Source of the DNA: Vibrio jasicida CAIM 1864 = LMG 25398
GTDB taxonomy: Bacteria > Pseudomonadota > Gammaproteobacteria > Enterobacterales > Vibrionaceae
Length of the DNA stretch: 64,000 nucleotides
Assembly: GCF_000400365.1 (NCBI RefSeq)
Contig: NZ_BAOG01000054.1
Span: 1 to 64,000, forward strand
Reading direction: 5' to 3'
Shown: piece after piece, positions 47,415 to 57,293 of the stretch
Layout: each line of letters opens with the position of its first letter
How positions within the stretch are numbered: position 1 is the stretch's first letter
Program-made: the position numbers and the translations under genes
Notes under the pieces: generated by a model
Databases searched by the model: none
What the model was told of the DNA's origin: nothing
What the model saw: only the letters and a program-made list of their open reading frames with translations

Positions 47415-48659
47415 ATGAAAACAGAGCAAAAGCAAGTCGTCGTTATTGGTGCGGGCCCGTCAGGTTCTACCGTATCAGCATTGCTCAACGCACGAAATAT
47501 CGATGTTGTTGTGATTGAAAAAGCCACCTTTCCACGTTTCTCTATCGGTGAAAGCCTACTTCCAGCGTGCATGGAAGTTGTAGAGCAAGCGGGCATGTTA
47601 GAGGCAGTCAACCAAACTGGTTTCCAATACAAAGACGGGGCTGCATTTCGTCGCAACGGCGTTTACACCCAATTTGATTTTACCGATAAGTTCACCTCAG
47701 GTCCGGGTACAACCTACCAAGTCCAGCGTGGTCACTTCGATAAAGTATTGGCAGACAGTGCCGCGCAGCAAGGGGTTGAAATTCGTTACCAGCACGAACT
47801 GAAAAGCATCGAATTTGAAGGCTCAAAGTCGGTTCTTTCTGTTATCGATGAAAACGAATTAGCGTATCAAATTGAAGCCGATTATGTATTAGACGCCAGC
47901 GGCTTTGGACGTGTGCTTCCAAGATTGTTAGAGCTGGAAGAGCCGTCTTGCTTGCCACCAAGAAAGGCGATCTTTACCCACATTGAAGACAACATCACTG
48001 CCGAGAACATCGAATACGATCGCAACAAGATCCTGATCTCTGTGCATCCAGATAACCACGATGTTTGGTATTGGTTGATCCCATTCTCCAACGGCACCTG
48101 TTCATTTGGTGTGGTGGGTGAGCCAGCGTTTTTTGAAAACTACCCAGAAGACAAAATCGCAGCCATTAAACGGCTAGCAAGTGAAGAGCCTGGTTTGGCT
48201 GAGTTGCTTAATCAAGCCAACTACCCGAACCCAGCCGGTGAGCTCGGTGGATACTCGGCCAATGTAAAACACCTTGCAACATCGCACTATGCGTTGCTTG
48301 GCAATGCCGGTGAATTCCTTGATCCTGTCTTTTCATCTGGCGTGACCATCGCGATGAAGTCGGCTCAATTTGCAGCAGACTGTATTGAGCGTCAGCTCAA
48401 CGGTGAAGCCGTGGATTGGCAAGCAGACTACGCCGATCGCCTGATGGTTGGAGTGAACACCTTCCGCACCTATGTAGAAGGTTGGTACAACGGTAAGCTA
48501 CAAGATGTCATCTTCTACCAAGAACCGAATCCACGTATCAAACAAATGATCAGCGCGATCCTCGCTGGTTACGCATGGGATGAAGCAAACCCATACGTCA
48601 AACAAAGCGAGCAACGCTTATCTACATTAGCGGAACTGGTAAGAAGCGAAAAGCGTTAA
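47415..48659 (+). CDS. FAD-dependent oxidoreductase, halogenase/geranylgeranyl-reductase type
   Basis: A 414-residue flavoprotein with the dinucleotide motif VVVIGAGPSGS (8-18) and the family segment FPRFSIGESLLPA, followed by GNAGEFLDPVFSSGV. The WxWxIP motif of flavin-dependent halogenases appears as WYWLIPFSN. It could hydroxylate or halogenate the aryl ring; the strict halogenase lysine was not identified. It is 8 bp after the methyltransferase gene. Confidence 0.8.
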   Translation: MKTEQKQVVVIGAGPSGSTVSALLNARNIDVVVIEKATFPRFSIGESLLPACMEVVEQAGMLEAVNQTGFQYKDGAAFRRNGVYTQFDFTDKFTSGPGTTYQVQRGHFDKVLADSAAQQGVEIRYQHELKSIEFEGSKSVLSVIDENELAYQIEADYVLDASGFGRVLPRLLELEEPSCLPPRKAIFTHIEDNITAENIEYDRNKILISVHPDNHDVWYWLIPFSNGTCSFGVVGEPAFFENYPEDKIAAIKRLASEEPGLAELLNQANYPNPAGELGGYSANVKHLATSHYALLGNAGEFLDPVFSSGVTIAMKSAQFAADCIERQLNGEAVDWQADYADRLMVGVNTFRTYVEGWYNGKLQDVIFYQEPNPRIKQMISAILAGYAWDEANPYVKQSEQRLSTLAELVRSEKR

Positions 48660-48697
48660 GGCTCAGAGCCGAAACTGAGTGATAGTAATTTAATATC

Positions 48698-48732
48698 AAA
48701 GCCCCGATAACTTTATGAGTTTTCGGGGCTTT
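48698..48732 (+). terminator. Terminator after the APE flavoprotein gene (cassette-edge palindrome copy 2)
   Basis: 15-bp stem AAAGCCCCGATAACT/AGTTTTCGGGGCTTT with one mismatch and a 5-nt loop, then GTTGTTTT. It belongs to the same palindrome family as 30509-30543 and 59243-59267. Confidence 0.82.
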
Positions 48733-48886
48733 GTTGTTTTCGCTGCTTTCATTTTCAACATAATCTCTCAAGCCTGCAATTTGTGATCGGATTACCCATT
48801 AACCATACTATTGTTGCGTTCTTATTTTTCACCCATATGAACTTTGTTATATAATCCGTCGCAATTCAGTATGGAATCAAAGTTGT

Positions 48887-51343
48887 ATGGTCGAAAAGTT
48901 CTCCAAGTCTCAGCTGTCTGAAGCCGACATCATCTCCAAGTTCATTCTTCCCGCTATTAAAGAAAACGGCTGGGATGACATGAACCAAATTCGCCAAGAA
49001 GTAAAACTGCGTGACGGTAAAGTTGTAGTTCGTGGTCAGATTGCCGCGCGTAAGAAAGTGAAGTCTGCTGATATTGTGCTGTATCACAAACCGAGTATGC
49101 CGCTTGCTGTAGTGGAAGCGAAAGCGAACAAGCACGAAATTGGTAAGGGAATGCAGCAAGGCTTGGATTATGCGTCACTTCTGGATGTTCCGTTTGTGTT
49201 TGCGAGTAATGGTGATGGGTTTATATTTCATGATAAAACGAACCCTGAGCAACTAGAAACAGAAATCAGACTCGAAGACTTCCCATCACCTCAAATGCTG
49301 TGGGAAAAATACTGTCAATGGAAAGGTTACTCAGACGAGCAACTGCCGCTAATTACACAAGCTTACTACGATGATGGAAGCGGTAAATCTCCGCGTTACT
49401 ATCAATTAAATGCGATTAACAAAACCATAGAAGCCGTCTCTGAAGGAAAGAACAGAGTGTTGCTGGTGATGGCAACGGGTACGGGGAAAACCTACACAGC
49501 ATTTCAGATCATTTGGCGGTTATGGAAGTCTGGGACGAAAAAGCGAATTTTGTTCTTGGCAGATCGTAATATCTTAGTTGACCAAACGAAGAACAACGAT
49601 TTCCAGCCATTTGGTACTGCCATGACCAAAATTGGAAACCGTAATATCGATCCTGCTTTTGAAATTCACCTAGGTCTCTACCAAGCGATGACGGGGCAGG
49701 AAGAGCAGAAGAAAATCTTTAAGAACGTGAGCCCTGACTTCTTTGACTTAATTGTTGTTGACGAGTGTCACCGCGGTAGTGCGTCTGAAGACAGCGCTTG
49801 GCGAGAAATTCTGGAATATTTTAGTTCCGCTACTCAAATTGGTTTGACTGCTACGCCAAAAGAAACAGACGAAGTTTCTAATATTGAATATTTTGGTGAG
49901 CCTGCTTATACCTATTCTCTAAAGCAAGGGATCGAAGATGGATTCCTCGCTCCTTATAAAGTGGTTCGTGTCGATCTCGATGTAGACTTACAAGGTTGGC
50001 GTCCAACCAAAGGTCAGAAAGACAAGCATGGGGAAACCATCACTGATCGCATCTACAACCAAAAAGATTTCGACCGAACAATGGTGATAGATGAGCGAAC
50101 AGCATTAGTTGCTCACACCATTACTAAATATTTAAAACGTACAGATCCGATGGCGAAAACCATCGTATTTTGTAACGACGTCGACCATGCAGAGCGTATG
50201 CGACGTGCCATTGCTAACTGCAACCCAGAGCAAATGGCAAAAAACGAAAAATACGTAATGAAGATTACAGGGGATGATGAAATCGGCAAAGCTCAGCTTG
50301 ATAACTTCATTAACCCGAAAAAAGCATATCCGGTGATTGCAACAACATCTGAATTGATGACGACAGGGGTCGACGCAAAGACATGTAAATTGGTCGTACT
50401 TGATTCGACGATCAAATCCATGACCAAATTCAAGCAGATCATTGGTCGGGGCACGCGTATTGATGACCGATTTGGTAAGCTGTGGTTCTCTATTCTTGAC
50501 TTTAAAAAGGCGACAGAGCTCTTTGCCGATGAACGTTTTGACGGTACACCAGAAAGGGTAAAAGTCACTAAACCAGAAGATTTTGAAAACCCAGATGATC
50601 TCAACGATATTGTCGATGGCACAGGTGATGAAGGGATAGATGACTCGTTTTTCGAGGATGATATAGACCCCACTACAATTTCTGAACCGACGACGCCAAC
50701 AGATACCCCAACGGATGGAGGTAACATCCCTGAAGGTGGAGATGAACCGATTCAAGAAGAAGTGCGCAAGTTTTATGTGTCTGGTGTTTCGGTAACTAAG
50801 GTCGCTGAGCGTGTCCAGTACTATGACAGTGACGGTAAATTGGTAACGGAATCATTTAAAGACTATACCCGCAAAGCAATGGCAACGCAGTTTGCGTCAA
50901 TGGATGATTTCACCAAGAAATGGAATGATGCAGATCGCAAGCAAGCCATTATTGATGAACTTGCTGAGCTCGGCATTATATGGGAAGCGCTGGAGCAGGA
51001 AGTGGGCAAAGACATGGACCCATTTGATATGATTTGTCACGTTGTATATGACCAACCGCCATTGACTCGAAAAGAGCGAGCGGAGAACGTGAAAAAGCGC
51101 AACTACTTCACTAAGTACGGTGAAACAGCACAGCAGGTACTGAATAATCTACTGGATAAGTACGCGGATGAAGGCGTTCAAGAGATTGAAAATATTCATG
51201 TATTGAAAGTAAAACCTTTCGATGAAATGGGGCGACCGATTGAAATCATCAAGAAAGGCTTTGGTGGTAAGCCGCAGTATCTCGAAGCGGTAAATGAACT
51301 AGAAGCGGCAATCTATCAAACTTCATTTGAACAAACCGCATAA
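48887..51343 (+). CDS. hsdR: Type I restriction enzyme R subunit (EcoEI-like)
   Basis: An 818-residue ATP-dependent translocase-nuclease. The N-terminal PD-(D/E)XK nuclease shows Asp-x(about 12)-Glu-x-Lys ([17 protein letters not shown]). The SF2 motor has Walker A ATGTGKT (196-202), DECH (292-295) and [11 protein letters not shown]-terminal EcoEI-type R domain follows a low-complexity Thr/Asp/Pro linker near residues 590-630. It is separated from hsdM by four small genes and a terminator, so it may be transcribed independently. Confidence 0.93.
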   Translation: MVEKFSKSQLSEADIISKFILPAIKENGWDDMNQIRQEVKLRDGKVVVRGQIAARKKVKSADIVLYHKPSMPLAVVEAKANKHEIGKGMQQGLDYASLLDVPFVFASNGDGFIFHDKTNPEQLETEIRLEDFPSPQMLWEKYCQWKGYSDEQLPLITQAYYDDGSGKSPRYYQLNAINKTIEAVSEGKNRVLLVMATGTGKTYTAFQIIWRLWKSGTKKRILFLADRNILVDQTKNNDFQPFGTAMTKIGNRNIDPAFEIHLGLYQAMTGQEEQKKIFKNVSPDFFDLIVVDECHRGSASEDSAWREILEYFSSATQIGLTATPKETDEVSNIEYFGEPAYTYSLKQGIEDGFLAPYKVVRVDLDVDLQGWRPTKGQKDKHGETITDRIYNQKDFDRTMVIDERTALVAHTITKYLKRTDPMAKTIVFCNDVDHAERMRRAIANCNPEQMAKNEKYVMKITGDDEIGKAQLDNFINPKKAYPVIATTSELMTTGVDAKTCKLVVLDSTIKSMTKFKQIIGRGTRIDDRFGKLWFSILDFKKATELFADERFDGTPERVKVTKPEDFENPDDLNDIVDGTGDEGIDDSFFEDDIDPTTISEPTTPTDTPTDGGNIPEGGDEPIQEEVRKFYVSGVSVTKVAERVQYYDSDGKLVTESFKDYTRKAMATQFASMDDFTKKWNDADRKQAIIDELAELGIIWEALEQEVGKDMDPFDMICHVVYDQPPLTRKERAENVKKRNYFTKYGETAQQVLNNLLDKYADEGVQEIENIHVLKVKPFDEMGRPIEIIKKGFGGKPQYLEAVNELEAAIYQTSFEQTA

Positions 51344-51354
51344 ACTCCCTTCGC

Positions 51355-51385
51355 AAAGGTCGCTAAATTTAGCGACCTTTTTATT
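51355..51385. terminator. Terminator between hsdR and the convergent small gene
   Basis: The perfect 26-bp palindrome AAAGGTCGCTAAA/TTTAGCGACCTTT is followed by a T tract (51378-51385), which overlaps the stop codon of the converging small gene. Confidence 0.85.
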
Positions 51386-51749
51386 TTGACTCACCCACTC
51401 GATCTAACTCTGAAGAAAACTCTGAAAGAAGCTTAGTGAACTCATCGTCTAAGCAAGAATGATTTATGTACTTTGTAGGCACCATATTTAGCTTTAAAGA
51501 AAGGTAGTCTGGGTGTTCAGTAATGACTTTTAGATACGCATCAAGGCGCTTTTCCGATGTCGTTTCTCTTTTCAAATGTTTCTTTAGCTTCTCATAAAAG
51601 TTTGAGACTGCCTCTGGGGTTACATCTTGAAGATCCTCGTAATCATCGCAATAAAGTTCTTCATATAGCACATCAGCCAACTGACGAATGCTCCATCCCA
51701 AAGACGCAATAAGGTCTCGTATCTCTGTTTGTTTTTTTCTTGTCCCCAT
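51381..51749 (-). CDS. Small HTH-like protein between hsdR and hsdM
   Basis: A 122-residue soluble protein (TRKKQTEIRDLIASLGWSIR). Residues about 7-35 look like a degenerate helix-turn-helix (IRDLIASLGWSIRQLADVLY), followed by an acidic stretch and helices. I recognise no characterised family. I chose the ATG at 51749 over the in-frame TTG at 51758. Its place inside the hsd locus suggests a regulatory or defence-accessory role, which is inference. Confidence 0.6.
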   Translation of the reverse strand: MGTRKKQTEIRDLIASLGWSIRQLADVLYEELYCDDYEDLQDVTPEAVSNFYEKLKKHLKRETTSEKRLDAYLKVITEHPDYLSLKLNMVPTKYINHSCLDDEFTKLLSEFSSELDRVGESK

Positions 51750-51825
51750 TTGTCCCAAGTCCGTTCGTTAATATGCAATTGTCTTAGCGAAGACACGTAA
51801 ATAATCAATTTTAAAGGATAAAATC

Positions 51826-51975
51826 ATGACTAAATCAAAAACACCAATGACACCAGAAGCCGCTGCTCGCATCCAAGGTAATGCCGCAAAACAAAATGGT
51901 GGGCAAGTTCCTAAAGGTGACTTTGCTGGCCGAGCTCAACGCGCGGCTGCTCACAACCAAAAACAAGGGAAATAG
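51826..51975 (+). CDS. Tiny SMP-like basic protein 1
   Basis: A 49-residue protein (MTKSKTPMTPEAAARIQGNA..) rich in Ala, Gln and Lys. The repeat-like pattern TPEAAARIQG resembles short seed-maturation-type (SMP) stress proteins found on plasmids and islands. It is preceded by an AAGGATAAAATC ribosome-site region. Its stop is 9 bp before the next tiny gene, which has its own TAGGAG site, so the pair is likely co-translated. Function is unknown. Confidence 0.6.
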   Translation: MTKSKTPMTPEAAARIQGNAAKQNGGQVPKGDFAGRAQRAAAHNQKQGK

Positions 51976-51984
51976 GAGTTCATC

Positions 51985-52101
51985 ATGAATAAACCAGCTT
52001 CAAGTACACCAAAAGGTGGTGCTAAGCCGAATCCAAATTACCCAAGCACGACGGGCAAACCGTCGGGCGGCGGTCGCGGAAATACCCCTAAAAACAAATA
52101 G
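51985..52101 (+). CDS. Tiny Pro/Gly/Lys-rich protein 2
   Basis: A 38-residue low-complexity protein (MNKPASSTPKGGAKPNPNYP..) with a Gly/Pro/Asn/Lys bias, certainly disordered. TAGGAG lies 9 bp before the ATG, and a terminator follows 12 bp after the stop. The clean ribosome site and terminator support a real gene. Function is unknown. Confidence 0.55.
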   Translation: MNKPASSTPKGGAKPNPNYPSTTGKPSGGGRGNTPKNK

Positions 52102-52113
52102 CTGTATATACCC

Positions 52114-52138
52114 AGAGGCGTACTAGCGCCTCTTTTTC
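52114..52138 (+). terminator. Terminator after the tiny-gene pair
   Basis: Stem AGAGGCG/CGCCTCT with a 6-nt loop followed by TTTTTCG. Confidence 0.75.
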
Positions 52139-52148
52139 GTTTGTTTAC

Positions 52149-52544
52149 TCAACAGCTTTTAGAGTTGTGGATGAATGCTGCGATAAACGGCTTGTTGTCA
52201 GCTTTATATTCCGAATACGGGATGGCTTTTTCAGTTTTACTCATCGCGCATAAACAAGTATCTCGCTTGTTTTCATACCAGCTTACATCGACCATATTTT
52301 GGGAAGAATTCACGCAGGTATCTATGATCGCGTACTCCACTTCCAGGGGATAGCGTTCTTCATCGAAAGCATTATTCACTTGGTAACCACCAAAAGCACC
52401 AATAAGCAATGTGGTACTTGCTGATATCCATTTTCGCTTACTAAAGCTAAAGCCTTTAAAACTCTTCTCGCACTCTTTACAAGAGATATTCTCAGCAAAC
52501 TCGATGTCATTATCGGCTTGGCAATGGGGGCATTCTATTTTCAT
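52149..52544 (-). CDS. Zinc-ribbon membrane-anchored hypothetical protein
   Basis: A 131-residue protein with an N-terminal zinc ribbon (Cys-x2-Cys CPHC near residue 6 and CKEC near residue 26), then one membrane helix (ISASTTLLIGAFGGYQVNNA) and an extracytoplasmic tail with further cysteines (TCVNSS.., CLCAMSK). The chosen ATG follows an in-frame TTG by two codons. No characterised family is recognised. It is divergent from hsdM. Confidence 0.6.
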   Translation of the reverse strand: MKIECPHCQADNDIEFAENISCKECEKSFKGFSFSKRKWISASTTLLIGAFGGYQVNNAFDEERYPLEVEYAIIDTCVNSSQNMVDVSWYENKRDTCLCAMSKTEKAIPYSEYKADNKPFIAAFIHNSKSC

Positions 52545-52693
52545 TAGCAACTAACATGATTGATTTATAAGTATTTATTGAATCTATAATTCTAGCGTGA
52601 TTATACGCCTACATTCATAGACATAAATCGATTTTTTCGAGCGATGTTCTGCTATAATTCGCCCCAATTTTCAGTTAGCTAAAGTAGTAAAAC

Positions 52694-54172
52694 ATGTCTA
52701 TCAGTTCTGTAATTAAATCCATTCAAGACATTATGCGTAAAGATGCAGGTGTTGATGGTGATGCTCAACGCCTTGGTCAAATGTCATGGCTTCTATTCCT
52801 AAAAGTATTCGATGCTCAGGAAGAAGAGTTAGAGCTAGAAATGGACGATTACAAAACACCGATTGATGAAAAATATCTGTGGCGTAATTGGGCAGTAGAT
52901 GCAGAAGGTATTACGGGCGACAAACTGCTGGAATTTGTAAACGATGACCTGTTTTTTCATCTAAAGAACATGACGGCGCCGGTAGATAAGAACCCGCGTG
53001 GCTTTGTGGTAAAAGAAGCATTCAGCGACGCGTTTAACTACATGAAGAACGGTACGTTGCTACGCCAAGTCATCAACAAGCTTAATGAAATTGACTTTAC
53101 CGATTCTGATGAACGTCACTTGTTTGGTGATATCTACGAGCAAATCCTGAAGGACCTACAAAGTGCAGGTAATGCAGGTGAATTCTATACCCCTCGTGCC
53201 GTGACTCGCTTTATTGTTGACCGTCTAGATCCTAAGCTCGGTGAATCTATCATGGACCCAGCTACGGGTACGGGCGGCTTCCTTGCTTGTTCATTCGATC
53301 ACGTTAAAAACAACTACGTGAAGACGGGTGCTGATCACCAAACCCTACAAAAGCAAATCCACGGTGTAGAGAAGAAACAGCTTCCGCATCTACTGTGTAT
53401 CACCAACATGATGCTGCATGGCATTGAAGTACCCGTACAAATCAAGCATGGCAATACACTAAACAAGCCGCTTTCAAGCTGGGATAGCACCATTAACGTG
53501 ATTGCGACCAACCCACCGTTTGGTGGCACCGAAGAAGACGGTATTGAGAAAAACTTCCCTGCCGAGATGCAGACGCGTGAAACTGCCGATCTGTTCTTAC
53601 AACTAATCATCGAAGTTTTAGATGAAAATAACGGTCGAGCAGGTGTGGTACTGCCAGATGGCACATTGTTTGGTGAAGGTGTTAAAACCAAAATAAAAAA
53701 AATGCTGACCGAAGAGTGTAACTTGCACACCATCGTTCGCTTACCTAATGGCGTGTTTAACCCATACACAGGCATCAAAACCAACATTTTGTTCTTCACC
53801 AAAGGTAAACCGACAAAAGAAGTGTGGTTCTACGAGCACCCATACCCAGAGGGCGTAAAGAACTATAGCAAAACCAAGCCAATGAAATTTGAAGAGTTCA
53901 AACAAGAACAAGAGTGGTGGGGCAGCGAAGAAGACGGTTTTGCTTCTCGTGTTGAGAACAAGCACGCATGGAAAGTCTCGATTGAAGATATCATCGAGCG
54001 CAACTTCAACCTGGATATTAAAAACCCGTATCAAGAAGAAGTGGTAAGTAACGATCCAAACGAGCTATTAGAGAACTACCAACAGCAGCAACAAGATATC
54101 TCACAACTTCGTAATCAACTTAAAGGCATTCTAGGTGAAGCCCTGAAATCGTCTGTGGGTGGTGCTGAATAA
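52694..54172 (+). CDS. hsdM: Type I restriction-modification methyltransferase subunit
   Basis: A 492-residue N6-adenine methyltransferase. The N-terminal HsdM_N helical domain is followed by SAM motif I DPATGTGG (188-195) and catalytic NPPF (273-276). It modifies the site chosen by HsdS and is needed for restriction with HsdR. Its TAA stop shares a base with the hsdS ATG (TAATG). Confidence 0.95.
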   Translation: MSISSVIKSIQDIMRKDAGVDGDAQRLGQMSWLLFLKVFDAQEEELELEMDDYKTPIDEKYLWRNWAVDAEGITGDKLLEFVNDDLFFHLKNMTAPVDKNPRGFVVKEAFSDAFNYMKNGTLLRQVINKLNEIDFTDSDERHLFGDIYEQILKDLQSAGNAGEFYTPRAVTRFIVDRLDPKLGESIMDPATGTGGFLACSFDHVKNNYVKTGADHQTLQKQIHGVEKKQLPHLLCITNMMLHGIEVPVQIKHGNTLNKPLSSWDSTINVIATNPPFGGTEEDGIEKNFPAEMQTRETADLFLQLIIEVLDENNGRAGVVLPDGTLFGEGVKTKIKKMLTEECNLHTIVRLPNGVFNPYTGIKTNILFFTKGKPTKEVWFYEHPYPEGVKNYSKTKPMKFEEFKQEQEWWGSEEDGFASRVENKHAWKVSIEDIIERNFNLDIKNPYQEEVVSNDPNELLENYQQQQQDISQLRNQLKGILGEALKSSVGGAE

Positions 54173-55959
54173 TGAGTGCTGACCAATCATCTATCAATCA
54201 GTTGATTACAAACAATATTGATACTTGGACTTCAACGGTAAAAACCAAAGCAACAACAGGTCGTGGCAGTAGTAAAAAACGAGAGCTGTATGGCGTTAAA
54301 AAACTGCGTGAGCTGATTTTAGAGTTAGCTGTGCGAGGTAAGTTGGTGCCGCAAGATCCGAATGATGAGCCAGCTTCTGTGTTGCTTGAGCGAATTGCGG
54401 CACAAAAAGCGCAGCTAATCAAAGACAAAAAGATAAAGAAAAATCGTAAACAACCAGTGATTACTCAAGAGGAAATTTATTTCTCTGCGCCTAAAAGCTG
54501 GGCATATGCTCGTTTAGAAGATGTATATGATGTTCGGGATGGTACTCATGATAGTCCTAAGCCAACTAGTGAGGGTTATCCATTAGTCACTAGTAAGAAC
54601 TTATCTTCAGGTAAGCTAGATCTTTCAGAAGTAAAACTGATTTCTAAAGAAGATCATATGAAGGTGATCGAGCGCTCTAGAGTTGATAGGAATGACATCT
54701 TGTTTGCTATGATCGGTAGCATCGGTAACCCAGTGATAGTAGATACTGAGATTGAATTTAGTATCAAGAACGTAGGGCTATTCAAGTATTACAACCCTAA
54801 AGACTCATCACCAAACTATCTAAATCATTTTTTGAAGTATGCTGCGGAAATCATGAAGAAGCAGTCGGCAGGCGGTGTTCAGCCATTTGTATCGTTAGGC
54901 AAGCTAAGAGGTTTTGTTATGCCAACTCCTCCGCTGGCCGAACAACACCGCATCGTCGCTAAAGTCAACGAACTAATGACCCTATGCGACCAACTAGAGC
55001 AACAAGCTGAAGCCAGTATTGAAGCGCATCAGGTGTTAGTCACAACCTTGCTAGACACCCTAACCAATTCAGCAGATGCCGCTGAACTAATGCAAAACTG
55101 GCAAATGGTTGCGGAGCACTTCGATATCCTGTTCACCACCGAAGAGAGCATTGATCAGCTAAAACAAACCATCCTACAATTGGCAGTAATGGGTAAGCTT
55201 GTCCCACAAGACCCAAATGATGAATCAGCTGCAAAGCTGCTTGAGCGTATTGCGGAAGAAAAAGCACAGCTAATCAAAGAGAAGAAAATCAAAAAGCAGA
55301 AAGCACTGCCGCCGATTGCTGATGACGAAAAGCCGTTTGAACTGCCGAATGGGTGGAAGTGGGCGCAACTTGGAGAGCTAACAGCTTCTGAAGATAATGC
55401 GATGTGTGATGGCCCATTCGGAAGCAAGCTTAAGACTGAGCATTATATTTCTGATAAGGGTTACGCGGTCATCCGATTAGGAAATATTGGCGTTGGAAAA
55501 TTTTTATGGGGAAAAGAGGGCTATATAAGTCAAGAGCACTACGCCACTCTACCTAACAATCATATTCAAAGCGGTGACCTTATTATTGCAGGTATGGCTG
55601 AGCCTCTTATTCGAACCTGTGAAGTTCCGCCAAACCTTGGCCCTGCGGTTAATAAAGCGGATTGCTTTAGGCTTCGAATGCACGCCCTGATAGAAAAAAA
55701 ATATATCACCCACTACCTAAATTCCTATGTCGCAAAACAGTTTGCTTCTGAAGACAATCGCGGGATGACTAGGCAGAGAATTAACCTCAGTAAATGCAAG
55801 GCGTTGCCTGTTCCCATACCACCTTTTGCTGAACAAGTTAGGGTTGTTACGGCAGTGTATGAGTTGTTTACAATCTGCGATCAGCTAAAGTTTCGCTTAA
55901 AAGGCATCCAAACTACTCACTTACACCTCACTGACGCTATTGTCGAACAGGCGCTATAA
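54172..55959 (+). CDS. hsdS: Type I restriction-modification specificity subunit
   Basis: A 595-residue HsdS with two target-recognition domains (about residues 110-265 and 390-560), each followed by a long helix (LAEQHRIVAKVNELMTLCDQ and FAEQVRVVTAVYELFTICDQ). The region before each TRD is a near-perfect internal duplicate: residues about 45-90 and 330-375 share LVPQDPNDE..LLERIA..KAQLIK. This gives the pseudo-dimeric symmetry of HsdS. The target sequence cannot be read from the protein. Confidence 0.93.
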   Translation: MSADQSSINQLITNNIDTWTSTVKTKATTGRGSSKKRELYGVKKLRELILELAVRGKLVPQDPNDEPASVLLERIAAQKAQLIKDKKIKKNRKQPVITQEEIYFSAPKSWAYARLEDVYDVRDGTHDSPKPTSEGYPLVTSKNLSSGKLDLSEVKLISKEDHMKVIERSRVDRNDILFAMIGSIGNPVIVDTEIEFSIKNVGLFKYYNPKDSSPNYLNHFLKYAAEIMKKQSAGGVQPFVSLGKLRGFVMPTPPLAEQHRIVAKVNELMTLCDQLEQQAEASIEAHQVLVTTLLDTLTNSADAAELMQNWQMVAEHFDILFTTEESIDQLKQTILQLAVMGKLVPQDPNDESAAKLLERIAEEKAQLIKEKKIKKQKALPPIADDEKPFELPNGWKWAQLGELTASEDNAMCDGPFGSKLKTEHYISDKGYAVIRLGNIGVGKFLWGKEGYISQEHYATLPNNHIQSGDLIIAGMAEPLIRTCEVPPNLGPAVNKADCFRLRMHALIEKKYITHYLNSYVAKQFASEDNRGMTRQRINLSKCKALPVPIPPFAEQVRVVTAVYELFTICDQLKFRLKGIQTTHLHLTDAIVEQAL

Positions 55960-55961
55960 CC

Positions 55962-57293
55962 ATGGCAATTGTCTTCAATCAGCCTCAAACCATTGCACAG
56001 TTGTTGGAACAAAAACTCACCATTCCTGAGTACCAACGCCCATACAAATGGCAGCCTAAGCACGTTAATCAACTGATTGATGACATCTTTAACCACCGCA
56101 CTAAGCCATGCTATCGGCTAGGTACGGTGGTGCTACATCAAAACAAGGAAGAAAATGGTGCTCTCAATATAGTTGATGGTCAACAGCGTCTTCTTACCCT
56201 AACGTTAATTTGCACCATTCTGGATACTGAACAGAAACGTATCTCATCGACTCTTCTTGAGCACAAATTTGAGTCATCAGTCAGTATCGAAAATCTTAAG
56301 AATAATGCGCAAGTCATCTCTGAGCGAGTAGCGAGTCTTTTATCTACAGAAAAGCAAGAGCTACTCGATTTCGTTCTTAACAAGTGCGAGCTTATCCAAG
56401 TTACGCTTGATGACCTAAGTGAAGCCTTCCAGTTCTTCGACTCACAAAACGCTCGTGGTAAAGCCCTTGCTCCTCACGATCTGCTAAAGGCTTACCATCT
56501 TCGTGAAATGATGGACTCAACAGAGCAAACCGAACGTTTACACCATGTTAGCTTGTGGGAGCAGGGCGTAAACCCAGATGACAACTCTGCGAATTTACAC
56601 ACCATCATGGGTGAGTTCTTGTTCCGTATGCGCCGTTGGGTTGATGGTGACTACGGCATACAGTTCAGTCGCCATAACATCGATGTATTCAAAGGCATCA
56701 ACCTAGAAAGCACTCAGTACGCCTATGTGGACTCGATGCTTGCGCTCGATTATGCGATTGAAACCTTTAATGCTGATCCCGCCCGTAAATGGGACAAGCA
56801 AACCAAAGGCTATCCGTTCCAAGTGGATCAGGTGATGATCAACGGTAAGCGTTTCTTTGAGTACATTCAGCACTATATGGCAATTCACTCAACTCTATTT
56901 ATTGTTAAAGATGCAAGGCTATCTTCATTTGTAGATAAGCATGCTAAGTACAAAGGCAGTAGCCGAAAAGGGGATAGCTATGTACGAAACCTATTTTTGT
57001 GTGCAGTGATGTACTACTACGACAAGTTTGGTGATGTGGAGTTAGAGAAAGCCGCACAGGTTTGTTATCGCTGGAGTTATTTCCTTCGCCTTGAGCTACA
57101 ACGTATCGGTATGGAGTCGGTAGATAACCACGCTAAGGATCGTAGTGGGCTGTTTAGAGCAATCAGCAAAGCTGTTCACCCTCAACAGGTGTTGAACTTT
57201 CAGCCTCCTTACATTCAAGAGCCTAAGTTCAAGAACGCGAAGGACGTGCAGGCATCTATTGAAGCTATGAAATCGGGAAGTGTAAATGAGTGA
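55962..57293 (+). CDS. DUF262 protein (GmrS-like half)
   Basis: A 443-residue DUF262 (ParB-like NTPase) protein with the hallmark [10 protein letters not shown] near the N-terminus and DGQQR at 72-76. No DUF1524 HNH domain is visible at the C-terminus. It starts 2 bp after hsdS and overlaps the next DUF262 gene by 8 bp. By analogy with GmrS/BrxU-type systems it could hydrolyse NTP and control cleavage of modified phage DNA; that is inference. Confidence 0.78.
   Translation: MAIVFNQPQTIAQLLEQKLTIPEYQRPYKWQPKHVNQLIDDIFNHRTKPCYRLGTVVLHQNKEENGALNIVDGQQRLLTLTLICTILDTEQKRISSTLLEHKFESSVSIENLKNNAQVISERVASLLSTEKQELLDFVLNKCELIQVTLDDLSEAFQFFDSQNARGKALAPHDLLKAYHLREMMDSTEQTERLHHVSLWEQGVNPDDNSANLHTIMGEFLFRMRRWVDGDYGIQFSRHNIDVFKGINLESTQYAYVDSMLALDYAIETFNADPARKWDKQTKGYPFQVDQVMINGKRFFEYIQHYMAIHSTLFIVKDARLSSFVDKHAKYKGSSRKGDSYVRNLFLCAVMYYYDKFGDVELEKAAQVCYRWSYFLRLELQRIGMESVDNHAKDRSGLFRAISKAVHPQQVLNFQPPYIQEPKFKNAKDVQASIEAMKSGSVNE

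Noticed and set aside
47882-48097. Minus-strand small open frame within the APE flavoprotein gene
   Set aside because: Shadow frame with no start signals or family resemblance.
50132-50755. Minus-strand 207-codon frame inside hsdR
   Set aside because: Antisense to a strongly conserved helicase region; no recognisable protein features.
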